Source: an uncultured Victivallis sp. (lineage in GTDB: Bacteria > Verrucomicrobiota > Lentisphaeria > Victivallales > Victivallaceae). From it: a stretch of 64,000 bases of DNA. This document shows, piece after piece, positions 1 through 9,500 of this stretch. Position 1 is the stretch's first letter, and every line of letters starts with the position of its first letter. Below the pieces are notes generated by a model. It ran no database searches and was not told where the DNA came from. It saw only the letters and a list, made by a program, of their open reading frames with translations. The DNA lies in NCBI RefSeq assembly GCF_944391105.1, contig NZ_CALXSK010000001.1, positions 1-64,000 on the forward strand, in the 5' to 3' direction. The position numbers and the translations under genes are program-made.

Positions 1-35
1 TGAAATGCTGAGAGAGTCTTATAAATATGGGAAAA

Positions 36-213
36 GGGCGGCTGCAAAACTATGAGGTTTTGCAACAGCCCCTTTTTGCTCCACTTCGCCGCTTGCCGAG
101 CGGAGACGATGATGCGTGATGTTGCCCGGCTGATTGGTAATTTGAAGGATGGCTGGTACGGGGAGCGACGCGGCCGACAACAGCCGCTTTCTCTCCCCCG
201 AACCCCTCTCTTC
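36..213. repeat. Dispersed repeat element, copy 1 (hairpin plus conserved blocks)
   Basis: An imperfect 15-bp inverted repeat (36-50 with 57-71, two mismatches) is followed by three blocks that recur in the same order and spacing at 6201-6339. Block 1 is 73-107 (35 bp, about one mismatch), block 2 lies around 152-172 and block 3 is 182-213. Between the blocks the two copies differ. The hairpin is followed by a T-run in one direction and TTTTCCC in the other, so it may act as a terminator for the leftward gene ending at 254. On the minus strand the blocks can be read as peptide pieces SASLPVP and [10 protein letters not shown], which also occur in the prepilin leader at 5121-6560. The frame here closes without reaching a pilin, so this copy looks non-coding or a remnant. 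Confidence 0.7.
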
Positions 214-253
214 TACTGTCGCGCGAGAAAGAAAAAATGTTTGTGAGGCGAAT

Positions 254-1237
254 TCAGATGAAGGGACGGCGGTCGAGAACACTCCGGAGCGGGCACACGG
301 TAACGATCTCCCCCGGCAGCGCGAGTTGAAGTTCCGCAACCGCGGTCACCATCCCGAAAAGTGCATGCAGATCGTCGCCGCCTATGGCGTTCTCCCACGA
401 TTCTCCGCACAGGAAGGCGTGGTATTTCCGCGCAAACTCCCGCAGAGTCTCCCGACTCTCCCGGAACCGGTGCGGCGTCTGCCGGGTCGCCCGGTGAAGC
501 GTGAATACCCAGTCCACTTCGAGAAAACTGAACTTCTCCCCGAAAAATTCCAGCAGCTCCCCATCCCGGTAAAGAGCGATGCAGCTGTCGATCATCTTTT
601 CCGGGAACGGGAATGCCCGCCGGGCGTGCAGATAGCAGAACAGATAATGGAAATTCCCGGCGAGATGGCGGGCGAGCTCCTGTTTCCCCGTTGCCGCGCC
701 TCTGCGGCAGATGCCGGTCTCCGGATCGGCGTGCGCGTCGAGATCGTCGAAGTAGTCATTTCGCCATGCGGGAGTCATCATGCCGGTCAAAAAACAGATG
801 GTGTAGAGACCGGCTCCTTTGTGGGATTCGTTCCACGGATTTCCTTCCCAGTCGAGGGAGTCGAGAAACTCCCGGGGAGTCTGTCGTGAAAGGAGTTCCT
901 CCACCGCCGTAACCGGATAGCGGGGCCCGGCCTCAAAGAGTTCCAGTGCAGCCAGACAATGCGCGGTGGTGTGCAACGGATGATGCGTCGCTTCCCGGAA
1001 GAGCCCGGACGCCGGATCCTGAAAATCCTGCAACGTACGGATTGCCGCGGCGCGCTCGTCGGGATCGCGCGTCATCTCGCCGATTGAGTAGAGGATATTC
1101 GCCGCATCGGCACAGCCGTACTCGTTGGGCACGGCATTCATGTCCGGCGGCATGCGGGAATACTCCCCGGGGCGGAGTTTCCGTAACAGGATTGCATTTC
1201 GTACACGTTCGACCACCGGTTGAAAATCAAGCTGCAT
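254..1237 (-). CDS. Hypothetical protein, alpha/alpha-toroid-like
   Basis: A 327-residue protein without signal peptide or membrane segment. It is rich in helix-forming stretches with regularly spaced aromatic and acidic residues (for example DPASGLFREATHHPLHTTAH and SHKGAGLYTICFLTGM). These resemble the repeated hairpins of terpenoid-cyclase or six-hairpin glycosidase toroids, but I see no catalytic signature that would name a reaction. It is the last larger gene of a minus-strand sugar-degradation cluster. The start is preceded by GAAGAAGAAAA, a weak purine-rich site. The start region has been duplicated (see the direct repeat at 1218-1314), so a second ATG with the same first seven codons lies 66 bp upstream but runs into a stop after 18 codons. 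Function unknown. Confidence 0.75.
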   Translation of the reverse strand: MQLDFQPVVERVRNAILLRKLRPGEYSRMPPDMNAVPNEYGCADAANILYSIGEMTRDPDERAAAIRTLQDFQDPASGLFREATHHPLHTTAHCLAALELFEAGPRYPVTAVEELLSRQTPREFLDSLDWEGNPWNESHKGAGLYTICFLTGMMTPAWRNDYFDDLDAHADPETGICRRGAATGKQELARHLAGNFHYLFCYLHARRAFPFPEKMIDSCIALYRDGELLEFFGEKFSFLEVDWVFTLHRATRQTPHRFRESRETLREFARKYHAFLCGESWENAIGGDDLHALFGMVTAVAELQLALPGEIVTVCPLRSVLDRRPFI

Positions 1238-1314
1238 TTTTCTTCTTCACGGGAAATGTCGGCGTCTCGCAAGCCGTCCTTGAGGTTGAAAATCAAGCTG
1301 CATTTTTCTTCTTC
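1218..1314. repeat. 31-bp direct repeat across the start of the gene at 254-1237
   Basis: Positions 1218-1248 and 1284-1314 are identical over 31 bp, with a 66-bp period. On the minus strand each copy contains a purine-rich stretch, an ATG and the codons for MQLDFQP. The downstream copy opens the 327-residue gene. The upstream copy opens an 18-codon reading frame that stops at the downstream ribosome-binding region. This looks like a recent partial tandem duplication that created a short upstream reading frame. Confidence 0.85.
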
Positions 1315-1392
1315 CCATATTGAAGTCACAAAACATTTCATGAACGGCAACCACGACAAACCGGCATCAGACTCATGATGCAAATAATGCGT

Positions 1393-2049
1393 TTAAACAA
1401 ATATCTCGGAGAAGCGTCTGAATATAACCCAGCAAATCACGAAAAAGCCGAACAGGCTCCCGAAAAGAGCGGCGGGAGCCAATGATGAAACCAGCCGCAG
1501 CTCTTTCTTCCGATAACTGATAACAGCATAAACCAACAGGGTAATAAACCAGGCGATGAAACCAAGCAAACTCCAATAGGTATGAAAAATGATCACTCCT
1601 TCCATGTATAAAATCGGCCAAATAATCCCGGCTGAAACAATCTTCCGTTTTCCGGGAGACAGAAGCGCGTAAATCATATAACCTGTGATAGAAAAAAATG
1701 TGATGAACCAATACCATCTCCAGATTTCCGCATGGGAAAACCGCTGAGAAAAATACGGCCACAACGTTACCATTTTCAGAAACAACGGCAGCACAAAGCT
1801 CCAGATTGCCACGGCATATATTCTATATAAGAACGCGTCTATTCTCGAACACAGGGCACGGGAATAGATTTCCATAAACGACACAATGATCGGAGGCAGT
1901 ATAAAAAGACAGTCAACGCATCTTTGAAAGGCATATCTTTCATCATTGCAGGAAAAGGAAAACACGTGATGAGCAATTGAGGCGATTCCCATCACGATCA
2001 GAATATTCGTTACAACGATCATGATCGCTCTTTTCGCAAACTCAGTCAT
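1393..2049 (-). CDS. Hypothetical multi-pass membrane protein
   Basis: A 218-residue, strongly hydrophobic protein with about six predicted transmembrane stretches, including IMIVVTNILIVMGIASIA near the N terminus and FGSLFGFFVICWVIF near the C terminus. Short charged loops separate them. The frame extends 17 codons further upstream, but ATG at 2049 is preceded by GGGGAGGCGTT, a good Shine-Dalgarno site, so I prefer it. Base composition is clearly more AT-rich than the flanking hydrolase genes, which may mean a different origin or weaker codon selection. No family recognised. It lies on the same strand as the neighbouring small membrane proteins but with larger gaps, so co-transcription is uncertain. 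Confidence 0.65.
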   Translation of the reverse strand: MTEFAKRAIMIVVTNILIVMGIASIAHHVFSFSCNDERYAFQRCVDCLFILPPIIVSFMEIYSRALCSRIDAFLYRIYAVAIWSFVLPLFLKMVTLWPYFSQRFSHAEIWRWYWFITFFSITGYMIYALLSPGKRKIVSAGIIWPILYMEGVIIFHTYWSLLGFIAWFITLLVYAVISYRKKELRLVSSLAPAALFGSLFGFFVICWVIFRRFSEIFV

Positions 2050-2156
2050 AACGCCTCCCCGTCCCGCATGAAACCGAAACATATTTGAACAACTATACAC
2101 TGTCGCAGGAGAATTGCAACCTTTGACACAATCGAATTCGATGATTCGAGTTGAAC

Positions 2157-2360
2157 TTACAAAACCGGCAATAAATCAAATGCCAGAACCAGCAGCGACG
2201 ACAGCACTGCAAGAACGATCCTGCCCCAGGCGTATTTTCTACGGGAAGATTTCCAATTTCGGATTTCGTGCCGCATCCCCCCAAAAAAGCAGAAAAAACA
2301 GCGGAACAGGAATCGCGCATGCGAAACCGGGAGTTCCGTTCTCATCGACGTAAAAAACAT
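2157..2360 (-). CDS. Possible small membrane protein
   Basis: A 67-residue frame starting at MFFTSMRTEL, containing a cysteine- and phenylalanine-rich hydrophobic stretch (FLFRCFFCFFGG), a basic linker and a C-terminal transmembrane helix (GRIVLAVLSSLLVLAFDLL). The layout of two helices joined by a positive loop is plausible for a small inner-membrane protein. ATG at 2360 has GGGGA about 10 nt upstream. A shorter version starting at MRHEIRNW (39 residues, one helix) directly follows a run of six G. No homologue recognised, and a chance frame cannot be excluded. Confidence 0.35.
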   Translation of the reverse strand: MFFTSMRTELPVSHARFLFRCFFCFFGGMRHEIRNWKSSRRKYAWGRIVLAVLSSLLVLAFDLLPVL

Positions 2361-2425
2361 CGGTCCGATCCCCGGATTACAATACTCCGCATCCCGGGAA
2401 TTGCAATCTGCCGGATACACCCGGC

Positions 2426-2986
2426 TTAAAGTTTCATTCGCTGAATCGAGAGGAAGAACAGCCCGCCCGGGCGCAGAATATGAAGGATGCCAAATACCGG
2501 TCCCTTCTCGAACCGAAAGGTTTGAAAATCCTCCTCCAGAGAGGTCCGGTAACTCCGGGCATCAGAAGCCGTTCTGTACAAATGAAACATTTCGACCACC
2601 CTCTCCGGCAAAGGAGCATCACCCGTCGGCGCAATCGTGAGAACTTCACTGGCCTTCCATCCCGTAAACTCATCCTCCCCTCGAAACGGAAGCCCACGGG
2701 AGGCGGGATCTCCGTCGAACAACGCCAGCGCCTCCGGCGCCAGTCTGCCGTAGATCCCGGTCGTCTGCCACCCGCGATGGGAATTCGTGAACTGCTGATA
2801 AAAAAGCGTCCCGTCGATCTTCAGATCGCCGAGTCCGAGCTGTTCACAAATGGCGGGAGGAAGAAAATCAAAATCCCCGGCCTCCCCCGTCCGCATATCC
2901 ACGGTGGACCTCAGCAGAAAATATACTGCACAGCCGACCAACAGCAGACCGAAGAGGAGAAAAACGAGAACCGCTTTCCTCTTCAT
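2426..2986 (-). CDS. Hypothetical membrane-anchored protein
   Basis: A 186-residue protein with a short basic N terminus (MKRK) and a strong signal-anchor (AVLVFLLFGLLLVGCAVYFLL). The VGC could serve as a lipobox, but the hydrophobic stretch continues past the cysteine, so an uncleaved anchor is more likely. The soluble remainder (DFDFLPPAICEQLGLGDLKI, then TGIYGRLAPEALALFDGDP) has no motif I can assign. An alternative GTG start at 3016 would add ten residues. It lies about 150 bp downstream of the GH78-like gene on the same strand. Function unknown. Confidence 0.6.
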   Translation of the reverse strand: MKRKAVLVFLLFGLLLVGCAVYFLLRSTVDMRTGEAGDFDFLPPAICEQLGLGDLKIDGTLFYQQFTNSHRGWQTTGIYGRLAPEALALFDGDPASRGLPFRGEDEFTGWKASEVLTIAPTGDAPLPERVVEMFHLYRTASDARSYRTSLEEDFQTFRFEKGPVFGILHILRPGGLFFLSIQRMKL

Positions 2987-3137
2987 CGGCGAAAAAAGAT
3001 GCCTCCCCAAAATCACCGTGCGCCGCCTTCCCGATCAGAAATCACGTTTTCCGGGGAAACCATTCCTTCCCCGTACTACAATACCCCGATCTCCGGTCGA
3101 TTGCAAATCCGGACGGGCTCATCGACATCGATTCCTC

Positions 3138-5102
3138 TCAAAGGCCGATCGCGACCCCGCACGTCCGGGAAACATCCGCACACACCGGATCAAGAATGGT
3201 CCCCGCCGCAAAGTGGTGATAGAGAATATGCGCGCCCCAGGCGTGACAGTCCGATCGCAGCCAGCCGGAGTTCGGAAACACCTCCGGCATGGTGCGCACT
3301 CCCGGCTCTCCTGCGGTTTCCAGATACCGCTCCAGCCGCCGTCGGAAAAGGTCGTCCAGCTGGAATGCGCGGCACGCCTCCAGATAGTAGAATGAAAATG
3401 CGATCCCGCAGGAATCGAGATTCCCCCGTCTCAACACCGGAATCACCGCGCTCTCCCTCAGCGCCAGCAGCGCAAATACCTGCGCATGTTCCGACACGTA
3501 ACTGTGGTTGCGATCCTCCGCAAAACAGCCGCGTTCCGGCATGAAATACGTGTCGCGAACCGCCGCGGCGAGCTGTTCGGCCAGGCGTTCCCGGTTCCGC
3601 GCCTCCTCCGGCGAGCCGAAATTCCGTTCCAGATCGGCCAGATCGTTCAACGCAAGAAGGAAAATCAAATTCAAAGTGCACCCCTCCCCGTTCCGGCATC
3701 CGGGAGGGACTCCCCCCTCCCAGCTCTCCAGCCAGTCGATGAAATTCCAGCCCGGCACGTGAAGCAGCCGGTCCGGGCCGAGACACCCTTTGAGAAAATC
3801 CGCCACCCGCCGCGCCGCCGGGAGCAGTTCCCGGATCACCGCTCCATCCCCGGTGTGTCTGGCGTAGTCGTGCAGCATCTGGATGTAAAACGCCGAAAAC
3901 GCGGGAATGTGAAGCGTGTAATACTCCCCGAACTCCGGCCGGTACGCGGCGGATTCACGGGTCGGATAACGGCATGGGAGCATGCCGGACGCATACTGTC
4001 CCTCCGCAAACTGTCGCAGCACATTGCGCGCCGGCCGGATGTCGTCCGTCAGGCAATAGAATACAAGCAGATCGAAACGACTGTCCGAAATATATTGAAG
4101 CTGTTCATAATAGGGACAATCCATCAGCGTCTCGAACGAACACGCCTGCAGCGTCGCCCACGAACGGCGCAGAAGCCGGGTCATCCGCTCATCGCCGGGT
4201 ACCTCCAGGGAACGCCTGAGCTTCCAGGGATAACCCGTTTGAAAAAAACGGGCTGATTCGAGTTTCACATCTCCATACAGGGTCATTTCAAGCGTCCGTC
4301 CCGCGTGCCACCAGTAATCGCGCCAGCAGACCTCTCCGCCGGTCAGCCGGAACCGGTCGCCCGATCCTGAAAAACACGGATACGGTTCCCCCGGCTTGCT
4401 CTGTTCCGCAAATCCCGGCGGCGGGGTCTCCGCATCGCAACCCGGTTCGGCCCAGCGAAGTCGCACCTCTCCCGTCCCCGAAAACCGGTACTCCCCGTAA
4501 ACGCAGACATAATCATCAAAGAAGAAATACGGTCCGCTGCGGCGGAAGTTGCACACCTCCTCGCTCCGCATCGGCGGCAATTCCGACTTGACAAGCGGAC
4601 GCGGTGAGTTGACGTACTCCGGCTTCCGCCACTGTCCTCCATCACCGGTCAGGGCATGCCAGTTGAACGACTCGTCAGTCAGAATATGGGCATAACTCCC
4701 CCAGTCCGTGTTGCTCGAAACAAAACTGCACCCCATGCAGAGCTGGTATTCCCACTCGGCAGAAAGCAGACCGCTCTCATCGTTCACCAGCAATCCCGGC
4801 ATTACGGACATCTGACCACGGGCGGTCAACCCCGCTCCAAAAGCCAGAAGCCGGGCCGTCAGCACATGCTTCCCCGGGGCGACCGGAATCTCCACCGTCG
4901 ACAGAAACCAGCGTTCCGGCGTCCCGCGCGGCGGCCCGTCAGCTATCGATTCTCCATCGCAGAAGAACCCCACCCGCTCGTCGGCGCTGTACGTGAAACG
5001 CACAACGCCCGGAGCCGTCACCTCAAACCGATTCCGAAACACCGCTAAATACGGCGGAGCCACCCCCCACCCGGAAGGACGCATCCAGATCTGTGCAGCC
5101 AT
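3138..5102 (-). CDS. Alpha-L-rhamnosidase-like glycosidase (GH78-type six-hairpin)
   Basis: A 654-residue protein. The N-terminal 300 residues are beta-rich with jelly-roll character. The C-terminal half has the six-hairpin toroid of bacterial alpha-L-rhamnosidases. The signature LMDCPYYEQLQYISDSR lies at about residues 326-342, and SGWLRSDCHAWGAHILYHH sits near the C terminus as in GH78-related enzymes. No signal peptide is seen, so a cytosolic role in hydrolysing imported oligosaccharides is likely. Its start lies 18 bp downstream of the prepilin stop, which itself follows the large hydrolase gene by 39 bp, so the three probably form one transcript. Substrate specificity cannot be read from sequence; alpha-L-rhamnosidase is the family default and the enzyme may act on another deoxy- or 6-hydroxy sugar. 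Confidence 0.85.
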   Translation of the reverse strand: MAAQIWMRPSGWGVAPPYLAVFRNRFEVTAPGVVRFTYSADERVGFFCDGESIADGPPRGTPERWFLSTVEIPVAPGKHVLTARLLAFGAGLTARGQMSVMPGLLVNDESGLLSAEWEYQLCMGCSFVSSNTDWGSYAHILTDESFNWHALTGDGGQWRKPEYVNSPRPLVKSELPPMRSEEVCNFRRSGPYFFFDDYVCVYGEYRFSGTGEVRLRWAEPGCDAETPPPGFAEQSKPGEPYPCFSGSGDRFRLTGGEVCWRDYWWHAGRTLEMTLYGDVKLESARFFQTGYPWKLRRSLEVPGDERMTRLLRRSWATLQACSFETLMDCPYYEQLQYISDSRFDLLVFYCLTDDIRPARNVLRQFAEGQYASGMLPCRYPTRESAAYRPEFGEYYTLHIPAFSAFYIQMLHDYARHTGDGAVIRELLPAARRVADFLKGCLGPDRLLHVPGWNFIDWLESWEGGVPPGCRNGEGCTLNLIFLLALNDLADLERNFGSPEEARNRERLAEQLAAAVRDTYFMPERGCFAEDRNHSYVSEHAQVFALLALRESAVIPVLRRGNLDSCGIAFSFYYLEACRAFQLDDLFRRRLERYLETAGEPGVRTMPEVFPNSGWLRSDCHAWGAHILYHHFAAGTILDPVCADVSRTCGVAIGL

Positions 5103-5120
5103 TTGCCTGCCGCGCTCCCA

Positions 5121-6560
5121 TCAATTGTCTGTGTATGTGAAATTGTACTGTCCCGACTGCCGCAGATCGTCCGCACTCAGCGCTTCCGCATGGCCGTCGA
5201 GCATCGCCGCATTGCCGAACTTCTGCCCCTTGTGCCGGAGGCTGAACACCTTGACTTCTCCGTATCCCGAACCGGTCGCATGATGCGAACCGTTCATGCT
5301 GTTTTCAATCACGTAATACTGATAACCGTTGTCGGTCCGGGCCGAATCACCGACCAGAATCAGATCGCGCCCCTTCTCCGTCTCAAACTTCAGCGCCCGG
5401 GTCAGACTCCGGGCAAAATAGGAAACCCCGATTCCCGACACCGAATAGGAGTTGTCGGTGATGTTCGGCACGCCATAGGACTGCATATCCAGATGGTCGA
5501 ATGTCGATCCCACCGGGCAGCACCACACTCCGTACTGATTCCACGGGGATTTCTGCGGAAATCCAGACAGATACCCCTTGTCACTCAAAAACTTCGCCCA
5601 CTTGGTTCCATACGGATCCGGCGGCAGCAGAATGCCGCGCGAGTCATCGGCATACTGCAGATGAATCATCCCCATCTGTTTGAGATTGCTCAGACACGCA
5701 GTGCTTCTCGCGCTGTCACGGGCACGGTTCAACGCCGGCAGCAGCATCCCCGCCAGGATCGCGATGATCGCAATCACCACGAGGAGCTCTATCAAGGTAA
5801 ACGCCGCTTTTTTCGTCGCATTGCCGCGTTTTTTGACCGTTGCGGGGTCGTGGGCGGCAGGGGGCGTTTCCACCTTCCGGAACGTTGCTGGGTCGTGGGT
5901 GGCAGGGGGCGTTTCCACCTTCCGGAACGTTGCTGGGTCGTGGGCGGCAGGGGGCGTTTCCACCTTCCGGAACGTTGCGGGGTCGTGGGCGGCAGGGGGC
6001 GTTTCCACCTTCCGGGACGTTGCGGGGTCGTGGGCGGCAGGGGGCGTTTCCGCCGCCCCCCGCACCCCCTGCGTCCGGCAAGGTGCCGGTGCCGCGTACG
6101 GAGCGGTCCCGGACTCGGCTGCGGTCGGCCGGCGCGAGGAGAAAGAGCCGCAAAAACGCGAACGGCTCTTCCCGCTTTTCTGCGGAAAGACCCGTTCGCG
6201 TTTTTGCTCCACCTCGCCGCTTGCCGAGCGGAGACTTTGTTGCGGGGCTATGATGGACCGATGGGACGTTTGAGGGGTGGTCGGTACGGGGAGAGACGCG
6301 CTCTTGCGAGCCGCTTTCTCTCCCCCGGCCCCCTCTCTTGACCGCCCGGCGCAAGCCGGGGAAGAATTGGATACTTGATAAATTTTTGCCACGGGGAGCC
6401 CGATCAAGAGAAGCGCCGCTTCGAGCGTTGCAGAATCATGGGAGGCTGGAGTGTTTCCGGAGCCGGACGCGTACCGCCATTCGACACGGAAAGAGAAAGC
6501 CGGGGCAGGGAACTTCTCGAACGGAAACAGAGCCGGAGAGGATTCATTTTCCATTCTCAT
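5121..6560 (-). CDS. Prepilin-like protein with a ~250-residue repetitive leader
   Basis: A 479-residue protein. Residues from about 254 carry the class III prepilin signal [18 protein letters not shown], followed by a ~200-residue domain ending in the LDGHAEAL tail typical of H-x-DG pseudopilins. Normal prepilin leaders have 6-30 residues; here about 253 residues precede the signal. The leader holds a unique stretch, segments of a dispersed repeat ([17 protein letters not shown]) and five tandem 15-residue units [18 protein letters not shown] at 6560 has AGGAG nine bases upstream and no closer in-frame ATG exists, so translation from there is plausible though unproven. The residue before the signal Phe is Ala rather than Gly. 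It sits between two glycosidase genes with gaps of 39 and 18 bp, suggesting joint expression and a role at the cell surface in polysaccharide use. Confidence 0.7.
   Translation of the reverse strand: MRMENESSPALFPFEKFPAPAFSFRVEWRYASGSGNTPASHDSATLEAALLLIGLPVAKIYQVSNSSPACAGRSREGAGGEKAARKSASLPVPTTPQTSHRSIIAPQQSLRSASGEVEQKRERVFPQKSGKSRSRFCGSFSSRRPTAAESGTAPYAAPAPCRTQGVRGAAETPPAAHDPATSRKVETPPAAHDPATFRKVETPPAAHDPATFRKVETPPATHDPATFRKVETPPAAHDPATVKKRGNATKKAAFTLIELLVVIAIIAILAGMLLPALNRARDSARSTACLSNLKQMGMIHLQYADDSRGILLPPDPYGTKWAKFLSDKGYLSGFPQKSPWNQYGVWCCPVGSTFDHLDMQSYGVPNITDNSYSVSGIGVSYFARSLTRALKFETEKGRDLILVGDSARTDNGYQYYVIENSMNGSHHATGSGYGEVKVFSLRHKGQKFGNAAMLDGHAEALSADDLRQSGQYNFTYTDN
5839..6063. repeat. 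Five tandem 45-bp repeats
   Basis: Units begin near 5839, 5884, 5929, 5974 and 6019. They differ by one or two bases each, except that the last one decays after about 6050. Read on the minus strand in the prepilin frame, the unit encodes 15 residues ([15 protein letters not shown]). The near-identity at DNA level points to recent expansion by slippage or unequal exchange. There are no unique spacers, so it is not a CRISPR array. Confidence 0.9.
6150..6339. repeat. Dispersed repeat element, copy 2 (inside the prepilin leader)
   Basis: A perfect 16-bp inverted repeat (6150-6165 with 6192-6207), extended inward by a second imperfect stem, abuts conserved block 1 at 6201-6235. Block 2 is at 6281-6300 and block 3 at 6309-6339. 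Order, orientation and spacing match the copy at 36-213. The stem arms themselves are not conserved in sequence between copies, only the hairpin position. This suggests selection on structure or independent decay. Confidence 0.75.
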
Positions 6561-6599
6561 TGCAGGGGACTCCTTTCTGTAAGTTATTGATTGTCCAAG

Positions 6600-9500
6600 T
6601 TAATCTTCAAACAAAACAACCGGATAGCCGTTGTCGTTTCTGCCGTCATCCAGAATCTCCGTAAGTGCATGATACCCCTCGCGGCAGCGCCCGTCATTGT
6701 CGTTCACGAGCAAATTGAAACGGAACGGAACTCCACGGACGATTCCGAGCGTATCGGCAGGAACCTCCAGGTCGTAAACGGTCTCCTTCTTCTGCTCATC
6801 GCGGCTGACGGCCGCGGCAATCTGATTCAACAATGCCGGACCATCGCACTGAGCGGGATTGAGCCAGCAGAATTTGCGGACGTTCCCCTGATTGTCACGG
6901 GCGACCCCGAACTTCCACATGCCTCCGGTCGCCGTCCGGGAGAAGAAAAACTGCAGCCCGTCTCCCTGATAAATCAGCGTACCGTTCTGATCCTGAAAAT
7001 GAATGTCATCCCGCACCACAGCCCGGATGACGATCCGGTCCGGACTCTTCCACCCGAGCCAGAGTTTGACGGAACAATCCTCCCTCCCCTTCCAGATGCA
7101 CTCCGCGAACATCGGGTCGTTCGGGGAGGTCTGCTGAAAACTCGAACCGTCGCAACGCTCAAAGTCCGCCGGACGGTCAAAGCCGGTACGGGCCCGCAGC
7201 GTGAACCGCGGCGTTATAAACTGCCGGACGGCCGCCTTGCCGAACTCCGTATCGAACGTCAAGGTCAGCGTCAGCGGTTTCTGCAGTCTGCCGGGATCGA
7301 ATTCCATCCGGAAAACGCCGTCTTTCACGGCAAGTTCCCGAGCCTCCTCCCCTTCCGGCTGCCCGATGACGGAGCGCACCACGCCCTTCCCCGCGAGACG
7401 GAACTCCCCGGTATTTCCCGCGGGAACAAACAGTTCGCCTCGAACCACCGGGAGTTCCCGCTGCTCCAGAACCAGCGTCGCCGGAGACGAGGTGACGGGC
7501 AGCAGCAGTTTTCCATCGATCACCTCCACTGGTGCGCGGTTGCCGAACACGTCGACCTGATACACGTCCCCCTGAACATTCTCCAGAACCAGCAGCCGCT
7601 CGGAAACCGGCGGATAAAGCGTCCAGGCCGGCAGCAAAAGTTGTTTTCCCTTCCGGAACAGGTAGACGCTGCACTCGTCGAACGAGAGATCACGCAGCAG
7701 CTCAGCCCCGCGGAAAAGCCGGGTCACGTTGTTGAAGGCGAGATACGCCTCCTTCGGCTCCAGCGCATGATCCAGCAGTCCGAAGTTGTGCTCCTTGTTG
7801 TACGGGTCGCGCCCGAGATCGTACATGTTGTGCCAGACGTGGGCAACCGCCCCGTTCGCCTGCGAAAACACCATCTTTTCAAACAGAACCTCGGCCTGAA
7901 CCTGCCGGGAACAGAAGGACGACGTGATCGCGGTTTCGTTGGCCGCCCACGGAACCGTGATGTTCCACTCCCGGCGAAGTCGCAGGAAATCCCGGATTCC
8001 ACCCGCGTATTCATGGAAAAATCCGTGCAGGTGAATCGGATGAAGGTCATACTTTCCCCGGGCGGCGCGCAGAGCCCGCGGCATGAAATCCGGGAACGTC
8101 ATTTTCGGATGCTGGCCCGGCAGGCAGGTGAACCCGCAGATCGCCACCTTGATTTCCGGATTGACCGACTTGATGACGCCGTAAGCGCGCTTCAGCAGCT
8201 CCGCGTACTCCTCGGGGGTGAAGTTCGCAAATCCCGGCAGCTCCGCCTCGTTCCACACCTCCATGACCCGGATGTTGTCTCTGCCGTAACGTTCGACGCT
8301 GTTGCGCACATACTCCTCCCAGAGCCGGTAGTCCGGCAGCGGGAAGCCGAAACTCGGCAGGATCGGTTCATAGGAGGGCTTCCAGCTCTTTGAAGTCGCC
8401 CAGCGCGGCGGACACCAGAGGATCGGCGCCCAGCGCAGGTGATTCTTCTTCAGAATCCGGCTGTGCGCGTCCGGATAGCTCCAATCCCATTTCCCCTCGT
8501 GCCGTTCGATGTACATCCAGATGATCGACGAACGGTCGAAGTCCGCTCCACAGAGCCGTGCCGCCAGCGCGCAGAGTTCCAGCCGCGGCAGCGCGGGCGT
8601 CAGCAGAACGACCCCGTACTGCATCTTGTCATGTTCCGTCGTTTCGTTCGGCGGCATATAACCGACCCGGCGCGAAAAATACACCGGACGCCCCCCGGCC
8701 CCCGGCAGCGTTCCGGACAGCCGGTACAACCCGAACCGCTCCGGTTCCGGCAGCGGAAATTCGCACGCTTCGCCGGGAGCGAGCGAGAGTGTTTCGATGC
8801 GGTGATCCAGCTCTCGGCCCGCAAGGTCGCTCCAGATCAGCTCCGCCTTCCCGGAGAGAACTTCGCGACCGGAATTGGCGATCCGGTATTTCCCCGGCGT
8901 TCCCTGCTGCCAGACATTGACCGGGGAGCCTGCCCCGAATAAAAAATCCAGTTTCACATGCGGAATCTCATAGGCGAGCTCAACCAACTGAACGTCCTCA
9001 CCGGATTCGACGCAAATTTTCCGCAGGGAAACAGACATTGTATCAAGTTCGTATGGAACCGGATAGATTAATGTGACCCCATCTTTTCCATCCGGTTTTA
9101 CGGTTGCCGCCTTCAACGGTTTCTCCTGTTCTCCATGCTCCAGGAGCAGAATGGCCTGCGGATTCCCGCCGGAACACTTCAGACGCAGGCGGAACTGCCC
9201 GCCGTTCAAAACCGGGAAATTCACCCCCTCGGCATATTCGAACACCCGAACGTCTCCCTCCCGGCCGACCGAGAAGACCTTTCCCGGAACAGCGACCCCC
9301 TCCTTCACCAGGATCGGTTCGCGCTCCTCCGGGAACTTCTCATACGTCATGGAAGAGATTCTCACCTCCCCCGGAGCCGAACCGGCCGGGTAGTCGACCG
9401 CAAACCCGAGCAGTTTCACCGGAAAATCGAGTTTCCGGTTCATCGTCGCCTCCGCCGAACTCTTCCAACTTGCGGCGCGCGCCGTGTCGTTCCCGTCGAT

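Noticed and set aside
5839-6063. CRISPR array
   Set aside because: The repeats are contiguous 45-bp units without unique spacers, in frame within a coding region, and no cas gene is present.
5103-6341. Plus-strand frames containing repeated [14 protein letters not shown]-type peptides
   Set aside because: They are antisense reads of the 45-bp tandem repeat; the opposite frame carries the prepilin signal and H-x-DG tail.
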